A stretch of 64,000 bases of DNA from Branchiostoma floridae (GCF_000003815.2 NC_049992.1:4025769-4089768), one strand, 5' to 3'. Counted from the first letter of the stretch, positions 22,900 through 35,800 are shown. A program made the numbers and translations. Notes: a model not told the origin generated them from the letters alone.

Positions 22900-23420
22900 G
22901 ATTCAACTCCGTCGTTCCTGGACCGAATTACTTGAAATTTGGCACAAGGGTAGAGTGGGTCAATACCCAGGTGCTTTTTTCTCATTTTTTTCATATCTTC
23001 CTTTAAAATGATTTTATTCATGTTTTTTGCAATTTTTATGTACATTTTGCCCCCCTGTTCCCTGGTGTTACAGCCGAATGACCTAAAATTTGGTACAGAG
23101 GTGCCTTGATCATATGCCCACAAAATTCCAAAAACAATTTTGGCATACGGTACAGCAAAATGCTTAATTTTGGCATTTTTTGCCCCAGAAATGACATTTT
23201 TTGGCTCCTATTCCCCCATTTTACAACCAAATGACCTGAAATTTGGTATAGGAGTGCCGTCTACATATGCGCACATGAATTCATTGACACCTTTGGCATA
23301 CGGTACAACAAAATGCTTAGTTTTGGAATTTTTTGGCCATTGTTTGACCAAAAACGTACGCTTTTGGCTCCTGTTCCCTGGTCTTGTAACCAAATGACCT
23401 ACCTTTTGGTAAATAGGTGC
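22900..23420. repeat. Diverged tandem array, unit about 150 bp
   Basis: The motif 'ccgaatgacctaaaatttggtacagaggtgcc' recurs in degenerate form near 22922, 23071, 23222 and 23387. It is followed each time by related text such as 'ggcatacggtaca-caaaatgctta'. ORFs across it are by-products of the repeat. Confidence 0.65.
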
Positions 23421-23679
23421 ACTAGATATTCATTCAAATGACCCATGTATAATTTCTGGCATAAACCACTTCAAAATGATATATTTGGGTACTTTTTTTA
23501 GTAATTCTCCACTGGCCAGAGGGTCAACGACCTCAAGGTCGTTAACCTCTCCCACCTGAAGACAGCATGTGCACATGTCTATATATACTAGTAACTTGAT
23601 TAAAGAGGCAACCAATCACGTAGCCTGAGTCAACATCCCGAAGGGGATTGGCAGCCAATCAGTGAGCCCGGTGTTATCT

Positions 23680-24440
23680 GGATGAGTCCATTCTGGCACG
23701 GAGGGGGTACATATTTTTTAAATTCATCTTTGGACTGTTGATTATATAATGTCTCTCAATGGGAGTATTTTTGAACTGGACTATTTTGCAATTTTACATG
23801 GGGTGTACTGGAAGAGTCCATTCTTGCACGGAGGGGGGCATTTTTTAAAAATTTGTTTATGGACTTTGGTGATTTGATATGTCAAAGTGTTTCAGTGTGG
23901 TTATTTTTTGACTGGTCAACTTTGCAATTTTACATAGGTTGTGCTGGAAGAGTCGATCCTTACATGGGGGGATTTTTAAAATCCATTTTTGGGACTTTGG
24001 TGATTACGTCCAAGTCCAATTTTAGCGGATGTATTTTTGGACTGCACCACTTTACATAGGGGCATCGCAAAAAGAGTCCATTCTTGCATGGGGATGTTTT
24101 CAAATTTAGTTTTAGAAAGGTGATAATTCAATATTCCATTTTTAGTGGAAGTGTTTTTGGACTGGTCTATTTTACCCTTTCATGCCTTTTTTGCTTAGTT
24201 CAACCTTGACCATGTTTTCAGTGAGAGTATTTCTGGACTGGTCTATTGTGCAAATTCACATGGGGTGCACTGGGAGAGTCCATTCTTGCACTAGGAATTT
24301 TGTAAGATTCATTTTTGGGTGTCATTAAGTGTCATTAGTGGAAGTGACTTTTAAACAAAAGTGTTCGATTCTTGCACATGGGTGATTTTGGAATAGTCTG
24401 TTGTTGCATGGGGAGGGAGATGGCTGAAATATGCTGCATT
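23680..24440. repeat. Diverged tandem array, unit about 130 bp
   Basis: 'gaagagtccattcttgcacgg' recurs near 23682, 23812, 23946, 24070 and 24274. The intervening text is of the form 'gtatttttggactg-tctattttgcaattttacatgggg'. Units are 70-85% alike by eye and non-coding. Confidence 0.65.
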
Positions 24441-24550
24441 TGCTCTCAAGCAAATGTCGGCCTTTCTAGTTGTGTATCTTTCTTTCATCAATTTAAAAAA
24501 AAAAGTACTCAAAGACAATCCAATCTATAGAACTGGCTAAAAAATGAGAT

Positions 24551-24696
24551 TACTTCCGGACATTTCAAGTGACATCCATCACTCTTCTTCGGCATCACTA
24601 GAATGAACTTATATTAAACCTATTCCTACTAGCGACGCAGTTTATTCTAATAGCGCTGAACAAAAGTGATGGATGTCACTTGAAAAGTCCAGAAGA
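24551..24696. mobile_element. Short MITE with 30-bp inverted repeats
   Basis: The left arm CTTCCGGACATTTCAAGTGAC followed by ATCCATCACT is mirrored by AGTGATGGATGTCACTTGAA and AAGTCCAGAAG at the right. Total length is about 146 bp. Confidence 0.7.
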
Positions 24697-24879
24697 AAAC
24701 CTCTGTTGTTTATCCAGTTGTAGAGGTTCAATTGCCTGTATCTGAACATTGGTGCTCTCCTAGAAAGATCCTCAAATAAAGACAAGGGATACACTACAGT
24801 TCAAATTTCAGCATGTTTTCTGAAGTTTTTCTAGCCAACATTACACAAAGATGGCTGATAGAAAACACAGCCACAGAAT

Positions 24880-25165
24880 GATTGGCGGACAGAGGTCATA
24901 TACGATAATGAGATTGTCAAAATGTAATTAAAAACATGTTCCATTGTTAAATAATGGACTGAACAGCCATAGTGATTGACCGACAGAGGTCAAATACGAT
25001 AATGAGATTGTAAAAATGCAATTACAAACATGCTCAATTGTTAAGTAATGGGAGAACAGCCGCACAATGATCGACTGAAAGGGGCCATATGCGATATTGA
25101 GAATGTCAAGATGGAAATATGAACGTGTTGGATTGTTAAATAATAATCGACAGAACAGACCAGGT
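24880..25165. repeat. Tandem repeat, three units of about 90 bp
   Basis: Units share 'gaccgacagaggtcaaatacgataatgagattgt-aaaatg' and 'gttaaataatgga-gaacagcc'. Divergence increases along the array. Confidence 0.65.
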
Positions 25166-25717
25166 TTTTCCACAAAAACAATGTCATTTCTGCAATGTCA
25201 AAGGTCAGCATAAAGAATACACAAAATGTTCCATATTTCAAATAAGTAACATATTGCACATGGTGTTCCATTTTCATCTCTTGAACAGGAATTAAAGATT
25301 GTCTAACACCATACTGCTATACAAATATATACATTTCACCTAACTAAATTCTGTTTTCAGAATTTCAATTTTCCAAATGTTTTGTCCGACCATTTCAATA
25401 CATGCTGAGTTTTAACTTACTTATTCTGAGCTTTCATATAACGTCCTTGTTCTGAGGTTGTGCTGGAACAAAAGTAAAGGATTATATCCTTAAGTACAAA
25501 ATACAGAGTTTGAAATAAAACTTTCACAAAGGGATAACTAATAAATATATGGCAGCACCTCCCTTAACTCCTTGAATAGGTAAAAGCATTATGTACATCA
25601 GTGTATTGTCAGGAACAGCCTTGTATTTCTATTTTCATAAGTCCATGGTACACATTATATATGGTCATTGTCAAAGTCATAAGAACGAAGCGGATGCCTA
25701 AAAATGGGTAAAGTTGT

Positions 25718-25801
25718 TACTCTCCAAGCAGAGGTTGAGTCGCGGAAATATATTAGTACAGTCGGGAAATTTACTGCGACTCAACCTCTGCTTGGAGACT
25801 A
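25718..25801. mobile_element. 84-bp near-perfect hairpin (CTCTCCAAGCAGAGG family)
   Basis: TACTCTCCAAGCAGAGGTTG followed by AGTCGC is mirrored by GCGACTCAACCTCTGCTTGG followed by AGACTA. The loop is about 28 nt. This is the most compact member of the family in the window. Confidence 0.8.
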
Positions 25802-25919
25802 CAAAGTTGTGACACACCACTGGTAGTTTCACATGTGTGATCAGAGCTACATCAATGAAAGTTAGACATAAAAAAAATAAAATATGCCAAATAGCAGGAT
25901 GTAATAACAATGTAAATGC

Positions 25920-26110
25920 AGAAATGTTCGCAGTGGATTAATGTTCGCGGTTTTTGCGGTGACCACTTTACCGCGAGCTAAAACCATCGCAAACAATTTT
26001 CTATTATGGTATTAGACTGCAGTCTATGGTGTTACCGTGAACTTAAAACCACCGCAAAAAGTCATTTTTTCCGCTACCAAGAAATTGAATCCCTGCGAAC
26101 TTAGATGCAT
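25920..26110. repeat. Dispersed repeat with inverted accgc/gcggt motifs
   Basis: Segments 'gttcgcggtttttgcggtgaccactttaccgcgag' and 'accgtgaacttaaaaccaccgcaaaaagtc' form imperfect inverted and direct repeats. A related fragment lies at about 41915-41990. Confidence 0.45.
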
Positions 26111-26354
26111 TTACAGTAATAATAATAATATTGGGTGTATTTGCAGCCAGTAGGTACCAATGTGTTGATTAATGAGGCTGATTAACGTGGTCGAGTATAC
26201 TGGAAATGATTTTGACTTTCGAATATCATATCCAGTTGCTTGAGTAACTGCTATTTGGCCTATTATAAGAGCTTCAAAGGTAACAATGCAAGTCACGGAT
26301 AGTCTGTGTTGTACCGATCTATGCAAATGTAATCCAGCGAAGTGCTCTGCAAAA

Positions 26355-26935
26355 CGTCAAATATTCCTGGGGGACTGCAATTGTACGTCATACGTCTGAG
26401 GGACTGTTCATTATATGTACAATAAATGTACAAGAAAGGTCTTCATTGAGTCGTTATACATCATACTGGTAGGAAAGTTCGTTTCATACATATCGTATTC
26501 CTGCGGGACAGTTCATTTTATATCGTGCTGTTACAAGACTGTTTGTCAGATGATGTGTCCCTACGGAATCGTTCATAACATACCAAGGGGGCTATAACTT
26601 AGTATAAGTTATAACGTCAACATGTAATGCCATACTGTTGCAGGACTCTTTGTTCGACGTTGTAATTCCACGGGACTGTACATTTTACATTGTGTTGCTG
26701 CAAGGCTGTTTGTCAGATGCTGTGCCCCTACGGGATCGTTCATAACATACCAAGGGGGCTATAACGTCAACGTAATAACTTACTAGTATACGTCATACTG
26801 TTGCTGAACTCTTTAGTCTTTGTTAAACGTTTTTATTCCATGGGACTGTTCATTATATGCCTTTCTCCCACGGGACTGTACATTTCACATTATTCTCCTG
26901 CGGGACTGTTCACTATACATCATACTCTTGGGGGT
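26355..26935. repeat. Diverged repeat array running into the ZDHHC gene's 3' end
   Basis: Units contain '-cgggactgttcattatat-' and '-gtcatactgttg-'. A longer duplicated block with 'acgg-atcgttcataacatacc' and 'aagggggctataac' lies near 26565 and 26735. The last unit (gactgttcactatacatc, then atactcttggggg) overlaps the stop codon and final codons of the neighbouring minus-strand gene. Confidence 0.6.
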
Positions 26936-27746
26936 TGCTGATAGTCTGAGGGTCAGGTGCGGCCTGGCAGGGGCAGAGCCAGAGGAGGGGTTTACCCCGG
27001 CCGAACACCTCGGCTAGGAGCGCCATCTTGGGCTTGCGGGGCCTCTCTCTCTCCCTGCCGCGCTTCTGGATCTGTTCCACCGCCGTCTCGTCCGTAAAGA
27101 TGGCGGAAAGCTGGTCGCACATGATGGCCGAGACGAAGAGGCCGAACAGGATGGCTTCTATCGTGAGAATGACGGAGTGCACGACGCGCGTTTGCCTGCC
27201 TTGGTGGTCAATCTTACACCCCGGTCCCGTGCACTCGATGACCCAAGAGATGATGACCAAGAGGAGGGCGTAACAGCACGCCACTCCGGTGTAAAACAGA
27301 AACTGGATGAAAAATTTCTGGTTCAGCTCGCCCACGCAGTTATTAATCCAGGGGCAGTGGTGGTCCATGCGACGGATACACCGCCGGCAGATCTTACAGT
27401 GGTGCGCCCTGGGAGGGCGATACGCGTCGCAGCGAGCACACACCGTCCAGTCCTCCGCCTCTTTCTCAGACAGTTTTCTCTTCCCCGCCGAGCGAACGTC
27501 CGAGAAGTCGATGTTGTTGGCAGGGAGGGGCACGATACCCGGGTCCGAAAACACGGCTCGCAGGTGCGCTAGGGTCAGCAGAAACACGATGATGTTGAAC
27601 AGCACGACGTGAAAGGCGCCCCACAGGTTGGACGTCATGGTCGGGATCGCCAGGTGTCGAACCACGACGTAATCCGCGTAGATAACGGCGGCGTAAGTCA
27701 CGACGATGCAGATAATCCCGCACGGATCGGCCCGAAACACCGCCAT
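26913..27746 (-). CDS. DHHC-type protein S-acyltransferase, ZDHHC3/7-like, single exon
   Basis: This 277-residue protein should transfer palmitate to cytosolic cysteines of membrane proteins, probably at the Golgi, as ZDHHC3/ZDHHC7 do. Four membrane segments are visible (about 9-29, 43-62, 143-168 and 188-208). Between the second and third lies the cysteine-rich domain with CARC, HHCKICRRCIRRMDHHCPW and NNCVGE; the catalytic DHHC is residues 128-131. The DPG motif (68-70) and the TDETAVEQ region after the last membrane segment are conserved. ATG is in good context (AAGATGG). The whole reading frame is intact and has no intron, although metazoan ZDHHC3/7 genes are normally multi-exon. This suggests a retrocopy that kept or regained function. 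Codons are more GC-rich than the surroundings. The C-terminus (QEYDV) is encoded within a repeat unit. Confidence 0.92.
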   Translation of the reverse strand: MAVFRADPCGIICIVVTYAAVIYADYVVVRHLAIPTMTSNLWGAFHVVLFNIIVFLLTLAHLRAVFSDPGIVPLPANNIDFSDVRSAGKRKLSEKEAEDWTVCARCDAYRPPRAHHCKICRRCIRRMDHHCPWINNCVGELNQKFFIQFLFYTGVACCYALLLVIISWVIECTGPGCKIDHQGRQTRVVHSVILTIEAILFGLFVSAIMCDQLSAIFTDETAVEQIQKRGRERERPRKPKMALLAEVFGRGKPLLWLCPCQAAPDPQTISNPQEYDV

Positions 27747-27749
27747 CTT

Positions 27750-29830
27750 GCTTCCTTCTGCAAATTAGGCCCAGGGCTGGCTCTTCTAATATTTTTACTG
27801 CCTAAATATTTGCCATTCTACTGGAAAGTTACTTTAAAAAAAATACTATACCAAACTTCTTTTGAAATACATAAAATATCCATTATGATTATATTTGATT
27901 AGCCTTTTAGTATAATACTACAGGATTTATATGAATTGTCTACCTAGATTACAGGCATTGCAAATATACACACATAAGCCAGGCCTCCTGAGTGACAAAT
28001 TGACCGAAGGTAACCTCAGGGACTTGGTGATTCATCCTGCCACGCCTAGCAACGGCGGTTTTGCCGTCCCTGATCACAGACAGATGTGACTTTCACTTGT
28101 CTGTCACTCACTCCAGTCCAGCGCAGACTAATCTCCAAGCAGATCCTACGGTAGCATAAGATAGTATCAAAAGCTTGCAGAGGAGTGCTGGCATAGGAGT
28201 GTGTTTCACGGTCTTTCACTACAGGGCCAATGGACACCTCTTAAGGCTCTTGGCTATTTAATACTACACTCCTTGGCCAGTTTGGTACTATTTTATGTAC
28301 TACAATTTGCAGATTAAGCACCTACTACAGTGGCTAGCACTGGCCAGCGCATTGATATGGCTTTTGTGTCACGTTCTGAATACGATATAGCATTGCTATA
28401 TTGCCGATGAACCTATAAAGGGCCCATAAAGAAATCCACGTAAATGATGGTTTATACGAGTACATGTACTAGTATTTTTTTATGCCATCTCCAAGGAGGT
28501 TATATTTTAATCATAATTTTCAGTACCACTATGTGTTGTTGTGTATTATGTGTAGAAGACCAGAATAACTACTCTCCAATAACTAGACCTAGATTAATAC
28601 TACAGGATTCATATGAATCGTCGAGTAACTAGAGAATGCCTCAATGGATTTTGTTGAATGCTGCTAGGTCTTGATGAGACCTCGAAATGATTAGATTTTG
28701 GCCCTCTGGCGGCTGTACTGCAACATAACTTCCGGCTTTGATAACTACACATGTATACGTCTAGAAACTCAAAAGAACATTGAGAAATGCAGGGGCTTCG
28801 CCAAAGTGCATTTATTTACATGTTTGACTGGATTTTATATCAAAGTACATTAGACTGTGCAACCTGGATCTGTCTTAAAAGAACACTTATAAAGATGCAG
28901 CTAATTTATTAATTAGACTAATTAAGTTCTGATATATGTCATGTGTTCTACAGACTATCCTATCCCATTAAATACATACAAAAACGTTTTGACAATTTCA
29001 TTTTTACCTACAGCTAAACTTACAGGTTGAACAATAAGTATACTAATAGATCCCTAAATGTTTGGCCTGATGTGGCTTTGGTCCCCATGTGAGATACATG
29101 TATACCTAACTAATTTTACAACAACAAAATAGTACAACTAAAGAAATAACAACAACAGTAAACATGCACGGTATGCATTGTCACAACATTGCCCTACACT
29201 TAACAACAGTCAAAACTGTTAGCTTTAATGCTGAACTGTATACACTATAACTGACATTAAAACTGATGCACCCTCCTCCATGAAGTGCATGAAAAAGAAC
29301 ATCATAAGCCCCTAAAAAGTCCAACTCGTAAAGTTGTTTAGGAGGCAACGGGAATGGTAAAAAAATCACAAGTGACAGTGTCTGTTCGGGGGCAAGAAAC
29401 AGAAATGAGTTTATGTCTCCCATGTGTTTCGTGAGGTACCGGTACATTATATGTGAATTGTACGTGTAAGAAGTTAATTTTGAATGTTTGTTAGAATCAG
29501 ACCAATCTTTGCATCCACGAACAGAAATTTGCTTGTTGGGATTGAAAAAAATTTACTCCATCCATCCACCAAATCTCAAGTTCATGAGAAATTTCAAAAT
29601 GACAGATTTCACAATGAAAATCAACAACATAGGCTCCGAAACAAAACAAAAAATCTGACCCTGTAGATAGCCCTAGTCACAATTCAGTTAACCCTCTCCT
29701 AACTATCCCTGTAGCAAGTGTTTAACCCCTCCCTGCTAAGGGCACACCCATCTGTATTGCTGGTGTACTGATAGCAGCAAAATGTGTTCCTCTCATTCAT
29801 TGCATCCAGAATGAACCTACATCGCCTCTA
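27750..29830. other. Spacer between ZDHHC-like gene and DDI2; includes likely DDI2 3' UTR
   Basis: No coding exon is recognised. Minus-strand AATAAA signals occur near 28811 and 28904, either of which could serve the UBA-ending DDI2 transcript. A diverged CTCCAAGCAGA fragment lies at about 28133. Confidence 0.4.
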
Positions 29831-29832
29831 CG

Positions 29833-32800
29833 TCATTGAAACTTTAGGGACTTTGCCAGGAGCGCCATGGACGCCATGTCTACGTTGCCATTGGTTCTTC
29901 CTAGTTCCTCGATGGCCTGTCGCCGTGGAAACCCGAGCTGCACAAGCTTGGCGATGTCTTCCTCGGGAAACGGCGCCTTCGGTGCCGTGCCTGACGCGGC
30001 TGGAGTTGAGGTCGCTGATGATGTGGTGCCGTTCACACTGTTAGAACTACTGGCTGCTGCACCGGACGGCCCTGGGAAAACAACAGAACAGGCTTTAGTA
30101 CATTGTTGTAAAGTTTCATCAGGTTGATACTACTCTCCAAGCAGAGGTTTGGCTCCGGCTGTATGCTGATTTTGCATGCAAGTTGCAACTATTAAAACTT
30201 GATTCAGTGCCAGATTTCATCCAGTTTTTATTGTTTTTCCATGGTGCAACTTATTAATATTAGGCAATGTTAGTTTCACATCATGTGTATGAGAAACACT
30301 CTGCTATTCCAATACAAACCAGCCAAGGCTTCCAGGCTTCATTCAGAAAACAAGGACTACCTATGTCCAGCATGGCACTGTTATTGGTGTTAACCTAGCA
30401 AGCCAAAGGATTCATCCAATCTGCCCTTAAAATACATGCACTCCACACGGCTTTCAATGCAAGGCATTCACGGGGTTAAAAAGAACAAACCACTTATTTC
30501 GTGGGTCTCCAGGCCTGATCCCTGTACTCTCCAAGCAGAGGTTAGGCCCCGGCTGTTTTTTTAACGTTTTTTTAGTCGTTTTTATCTGGCTTAGTATTTT
30601 TTTTATATCTTGCTGTGTCAAAACCTAAGCTGGCGCACTTCAAGAAAAACGACAAAATAGAAAGCCCGATAAAAACGACTAAAAAGACGTTAAAAACAGC
30701 CGGAGCCTAACGTCTGCTTGGAGAGTATGATCCCTACTGTTTTCTTGTACCTCCGATTCCGTGTTCTCTGAGCTTCCTGCCACTCGGACACTTGAATTTC
30801 AGCCACCAACAATGACTCATTCAACAAGTGCAAGAAATTATAGAACATTTACCTCATACCTCACGAGGAGTGCACAGTAACTTTGATTTTACTCGTACTC
30901 TTTTCTTGAATTTCCAGTGAAAAGGACTCTTGCACAGACTCAGCCAATTTCCTTTACTTTTTTTTCTATCATATACACTCCATTTAGGTTTGGGTTCTAC
31001 CCCCCCCCCCCCTTGGTAAATTTGAAAGTGTCCAAAGATGACATGTTTGCTACATGTAAAATGAATAAACGGATACTTCTGCTCGTTTGTGCAAGCACTA
31101 AATCTGCAAAATTAATACAATGTTACACAGGTTGGCTCTTTATATACAACCAGTGCACACACATACCATTTTGGTGATCTGTCAACTTTCTCAGGGCAAT
31201 ACTGAATGGTCCTACCTTGCTAGATACTCTTAGTACCTAGCTGTAGTGCATTTCAGAGAACCAGTTAGTATTGCCCTGAACGGACGGCTTCTAACTTGCA
31301 CCCGAAAATTTGGAGAAGGTGACAAACTGTCAACTGACCATCAGTAGGTGATTATGCATTGAGCAAAGAACTCTGTTACCTACAGTCCCTAACTTGTCTT
31401 TTTCATCTGTAACATACATCTGTAACATACAGATTGCAATATGCCAATAACCCAAGTAGTGACTTTTCTTACAACAAGTTTATTCTCAGGTCAAACATCA
31501 ATTTAGTATTTTACTTTTTGGAAACATGCAACTCTTTCTAACTATACCAGGAACTGAAAAATTGGCACTTTACAACCAAATATGACTATCACAACAGCAC
31601 AACATCATCATCAACAACAACAATAACAGCAATAGCTATCATTAAAATCATCCTGTAAGCTAACAGTAAGTAATAAATTTTAACAGTTTCAACTTGTTTA
31701 AGAACATGTAGAAAGTTGTAGAGCATGAAGACAGAAGAGCAAATGGAAAATAGTACAGGGTATGATATACATTAAGACGACTACTGTAAACAGAGAAGGG
31801 TCGTATACTACATGCAACAACTTCATGTACTGTGAACAGGAAACAGGTTTAAAGTCCTGTCCCGTATGGAGGCAAGCAATGTGTTTTCCAGCTTAGGTAC
31901 AGGTTTTATGTCCTTCAAACTAAAGCCCTAGAATAGGCTTCAGGCCATACTACTTTCATTTGTAGTCTCTCAGACTAAAAAAACAAAACAATTCTGAAGA
32001 GGTTAAAAACATGCTGATCAATAGAATTGTAATGTTTCTAAGACTTTCAAAACATAAACAATGCTGAAGAGGTCAAAAACTTGCTGATACACAGACATGT
32101 CAATGATGAAAGGTTTTATGTCCTTTAAAGCCCTAGAACAGGCTTCAGGCCATACAAATGTCATTTGTTGTCCCTCAGACTTTAAAAAAAACAATGCTGA
32201 AGAGGTTAAAAACTCGCTGATACACAGATCTGGCTTCGTGTCAATGATGGATGCTTAAGTGGATGCTACCTCAAGTCTGACTGTTTCCAAAATCTATCCA
32301 CTGTACTTGAGAAACTGTCATGATCTTGTATAATGCTAAAGAGGAATCTCAATATAAAAACAAAGTCTGGGGTAAAGTCTGTATGTTGGTATACAAAGTT
32401 TTTGTGAAGTAGATATAGTCAGATGCCAGTTTTCCTCCTGGCCCTCTCTTTTCATCTGTTCTGCTTGTCGAACGTTCGTTAAGAAATGCCTGCAAACCAA
32501 GATGATAAATTGGTGCTGCCTTATGATATGTCCTTCTAGTATGGCTGCTGCTATTTTCTTGCAGTCTTCTTACTTGGCCCGCCTACATCATTCTCTGTAC
32601 TTTTCCTCTTTTCTCCTCGGGCCGAAGTTTCCTCTCGTGAGTTTAGCTCAGCCAGTTCTGGAAGGACATAAAACCTGTGTCCATCATAGAGGTTTACAGA
32701 ACACCTGAGGCTATCAAAGGGCTTTACAGAACACCTGTATCATCATAGGGGGGTACAGAACACCTGCGGCCATCAAAGGGGTTTGCAGAACAATTGAGTC

Positions 32801-35800
32801 CACCATAGCGGTTTACAGAGCACCTGTATTATAAGGGGGTATAAGTTAATATCAACACTATCACAAATTGTCGAGCCTGTTTTAAGGGAGAGTATACTGT
32901 CACATTGATATACAAAAATGTACTGAACACAAAAACAGGCAGCTCATTGCTTCTGAGACAATGACAAAAGAACAATTGAGACATGAAGTAAGATCTTGTC
33001 TCTTGTCAATATTCCAAGCAATCGCATCCTGAAACACAGTTAGTATTCCTTTATGATTAAAAATTGATATTTTCATAAATATTACAATTATTTCTGTTTT
33101 TCCTTCAAGATTGACTGCATTTAAATTCATGTATTCTTAATAAATGCAATTGTCAATTTCAATGTCTTGTAGTTTTTGCTGATTTTGACTATGATTTCTA
33201 CTCGTCCTTGTCTGTCTGTTTTTCAGCATCATCATCAGGTTGTGCTGCCTTTGAGGACTCTTCTTTCCCTTCCACTTCTGTTGAAGTTTGCTGTTGGACA
33301 AACTCTTCCACCTTTGACAATCTCTTCTCCAAACTGTCCAGGTTTTTAGAATCATTAGAATCTTTTCCTGACACTTTGCCCCCTTCTGTCACCTTCTCTG
33401 AGGCTTCCAGGTGTGTCTGGGCACCTTCAAGTCTCCTAACCCTCTCCTCCACCTCTGCCAGCTGAGCCGCCATCTTCTTAGACTCCTTGGCAGACCTCTC
33501 CTGTAAGGCCCCCAGTGCCTTTAAGATTTGTCCCATCTGGCTGGCCAGCCTGCTGTCTGCCTGCTGAAACTGTCTCTGCACCGACTCCTGCAGCTCTACA
33601 AGCTCCTGTCTCACCGGCGTGATGCCATCATTCCTGTCCTTCACCTGACCTTCGGATGACCTTGACCCTGCTGAGGATGACCCCTGCACAGGTGGTGCAG
33701 CTTGGGAAGAGGTCAGCGTGCTGGGCTGAGTTAGGGGGTTCTTAGAAGGATGTTCAGTGGTCTCTGAGGACTGTAAGACTGGAGGGGCACTGAGGGGGGG
33801 TTCCAAATCATGGCTGCTTACGGATCCTGATGGGAGGGTTGGAGGGGCTGATTTGAGGGGGGGTCCGGCCCCACTCAGCTCAGGGGGGACAGGCTGCAGG
33901 GGGGCAGGCTTGGGCTTCTTGCCTGATGTGTGTTTGTGGTGTCGTGGCAGAGAGAGAGAGAGACAGAACAAAGACAAACAGGACAGAAGAAAGGGTCAAG
34001 GGTCAGATCCACAACCTGACTGCAGAGTTCAAAATTCAAGGTGCATCTCAGACAATCCATTTCCTCTCATATTTACTTCTCTTTCATCAAGTGCAACTTT
34101 CATACAACATCTCCACACACAAGTGCTACACAACAACATTGAACATATCCATGATTCTTATAGATATCTTATAGTACATCCTACACATCTTAAACCCTGT
34201 GCCAAGGGCAAAGAGCCTTTCAGCTTTAGATTTTTGTTTGTTTGTTATGCATCAGCAAGACATTGACTTTAGAGTAAATAATTTGAGTGAGTAGCTGCTG
34301 CCTGGCACCGGAATGTTAGGTTCATCCATTCACACCAGGACAGGTCCCTATTATTTTCATGACTGTGTGATGAGATTTTTGTTTTAGGCCTCTGTTTTTA
34401 AGTTCCATCCGAGAGGACATCTTTAACCCTGTACAAAAGGAGATACAAGCCCTGCTTCTTACCTGCTTCCTCCGCAGATTTGGCCAAGGCCTCAGCGAGA
34501 GCCCGGTCTTCCCTCTCCTGATCGGTCAGACTACTGTCCGAGACCTGGCGATTTAACCGTGCGCACTCCGGGAGATCTGCCTCGCTCAAGAACGGGGTTT
34601 CTGTGTTGCTGGACCCGATCAGCAGGATGTTCTTCTTCAGGTCGATCGTGCACTACAGAGAAAGGGGGAGTTTTTTAACTCTGTCTTGTACATATACATG
34701 TAGATACGATCAATAACTATACCTTAAGTTAACTCATGTATGGACATGCTCAAGTGCACATGTATGAGCCTTGGCAGGTTGAAGGACAACGTGAACATAT
34801 CGCCGTTCGGTAAGACGTCTAATTCTAGTGACTTAGATATCTACTAACCAGTGTGTGTGTGTGTGTGTGTATTTAGGGGAGGGTGTATCACCTGATGTCT
34901 CCTGAGCATGTCCAGGTGTGTGTGTACCTATGTGTGTGTGATTGTGAGTTGTATGTATCTAAGGGAGGTTGATGTCACCTGATGTCTCTTGAGCATGTCC
35001 AGCCCCAGGAGTGGGTTTTTTATGTGTGAGGGATTCTTGTGTGTGTGAGTTTGTATGAGTGTGTAGAATGAGTGTGTGTGTACTTGTCTCTGTGTATGTG
35101 GGAAGGGGTGTATCACCTGGTGTCTCCTGAGCATGTCCAGTCCCAGCAGCATGTATGTGTGTTATGTGTGTCTAGGGTGAGTGTGTGTGTGTGTGTTTGC
35201 CTGTGTGTACATGAATGTGGGAGGGGGGTATCACCTGGTGTCTCCTGAGCATATCCAGCCCCAGCAGCATGTATGTGCGGATGTGTGTGTGTGTGTGTGT
35301 GTGTTTGCCTGTGTGTACATGTATGTGGGAAGGGGTATCACCTGGTGTCTCCTGAGCATGTCCAGTCCCAGCAGCATGTCCATAGGCTGATCCTCCAGCA
35401 CTGAGAACGACGACTGCAGGAAGGCCGTCCTGATCTGGATCTGAGCTGTAGGGACAAAAAACAAGTTTTTCAGGAAAACTTTTCACACTTAAGACTGCAA
35501 CAACAAATTTAACACAGTTGCAATATTACATACAACCATCTGAATTGACCTGTTGCATATCATACAGTCATGCCCTCAAGTACCACAGCTATCCACCCAG
35601 CATTGAGGTGTTAAAAAATGTGCCTTTCTCTCGAACTATTGCAGAGTGGAACTCGTTACCACCCACTTCGACCTGGCAACTTTATTTGCTTGCAGCTACA
35701 TGTGCAAAGGGTTAGGTGTAACAGGTTGTCCAGTGAGATATTACCAGCTGCTGCTGTGTCATGAACCTGTGAACCTAGTTTGTTACACGAAGGGCAATTA

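Noticed and set aside
27028-27902. Plus-strand ORFs across the ZDHHC-like gene
   Set aside because: They are antisense shadows of a clear DHHC coding frame.
33198-33922. Treating the coiled-coil ORF as a separate gene
   Set aside because: Its acceptor and phase match DDI2 exon 7 exactly, so an alternative DDI2 exon is the simpler reading.
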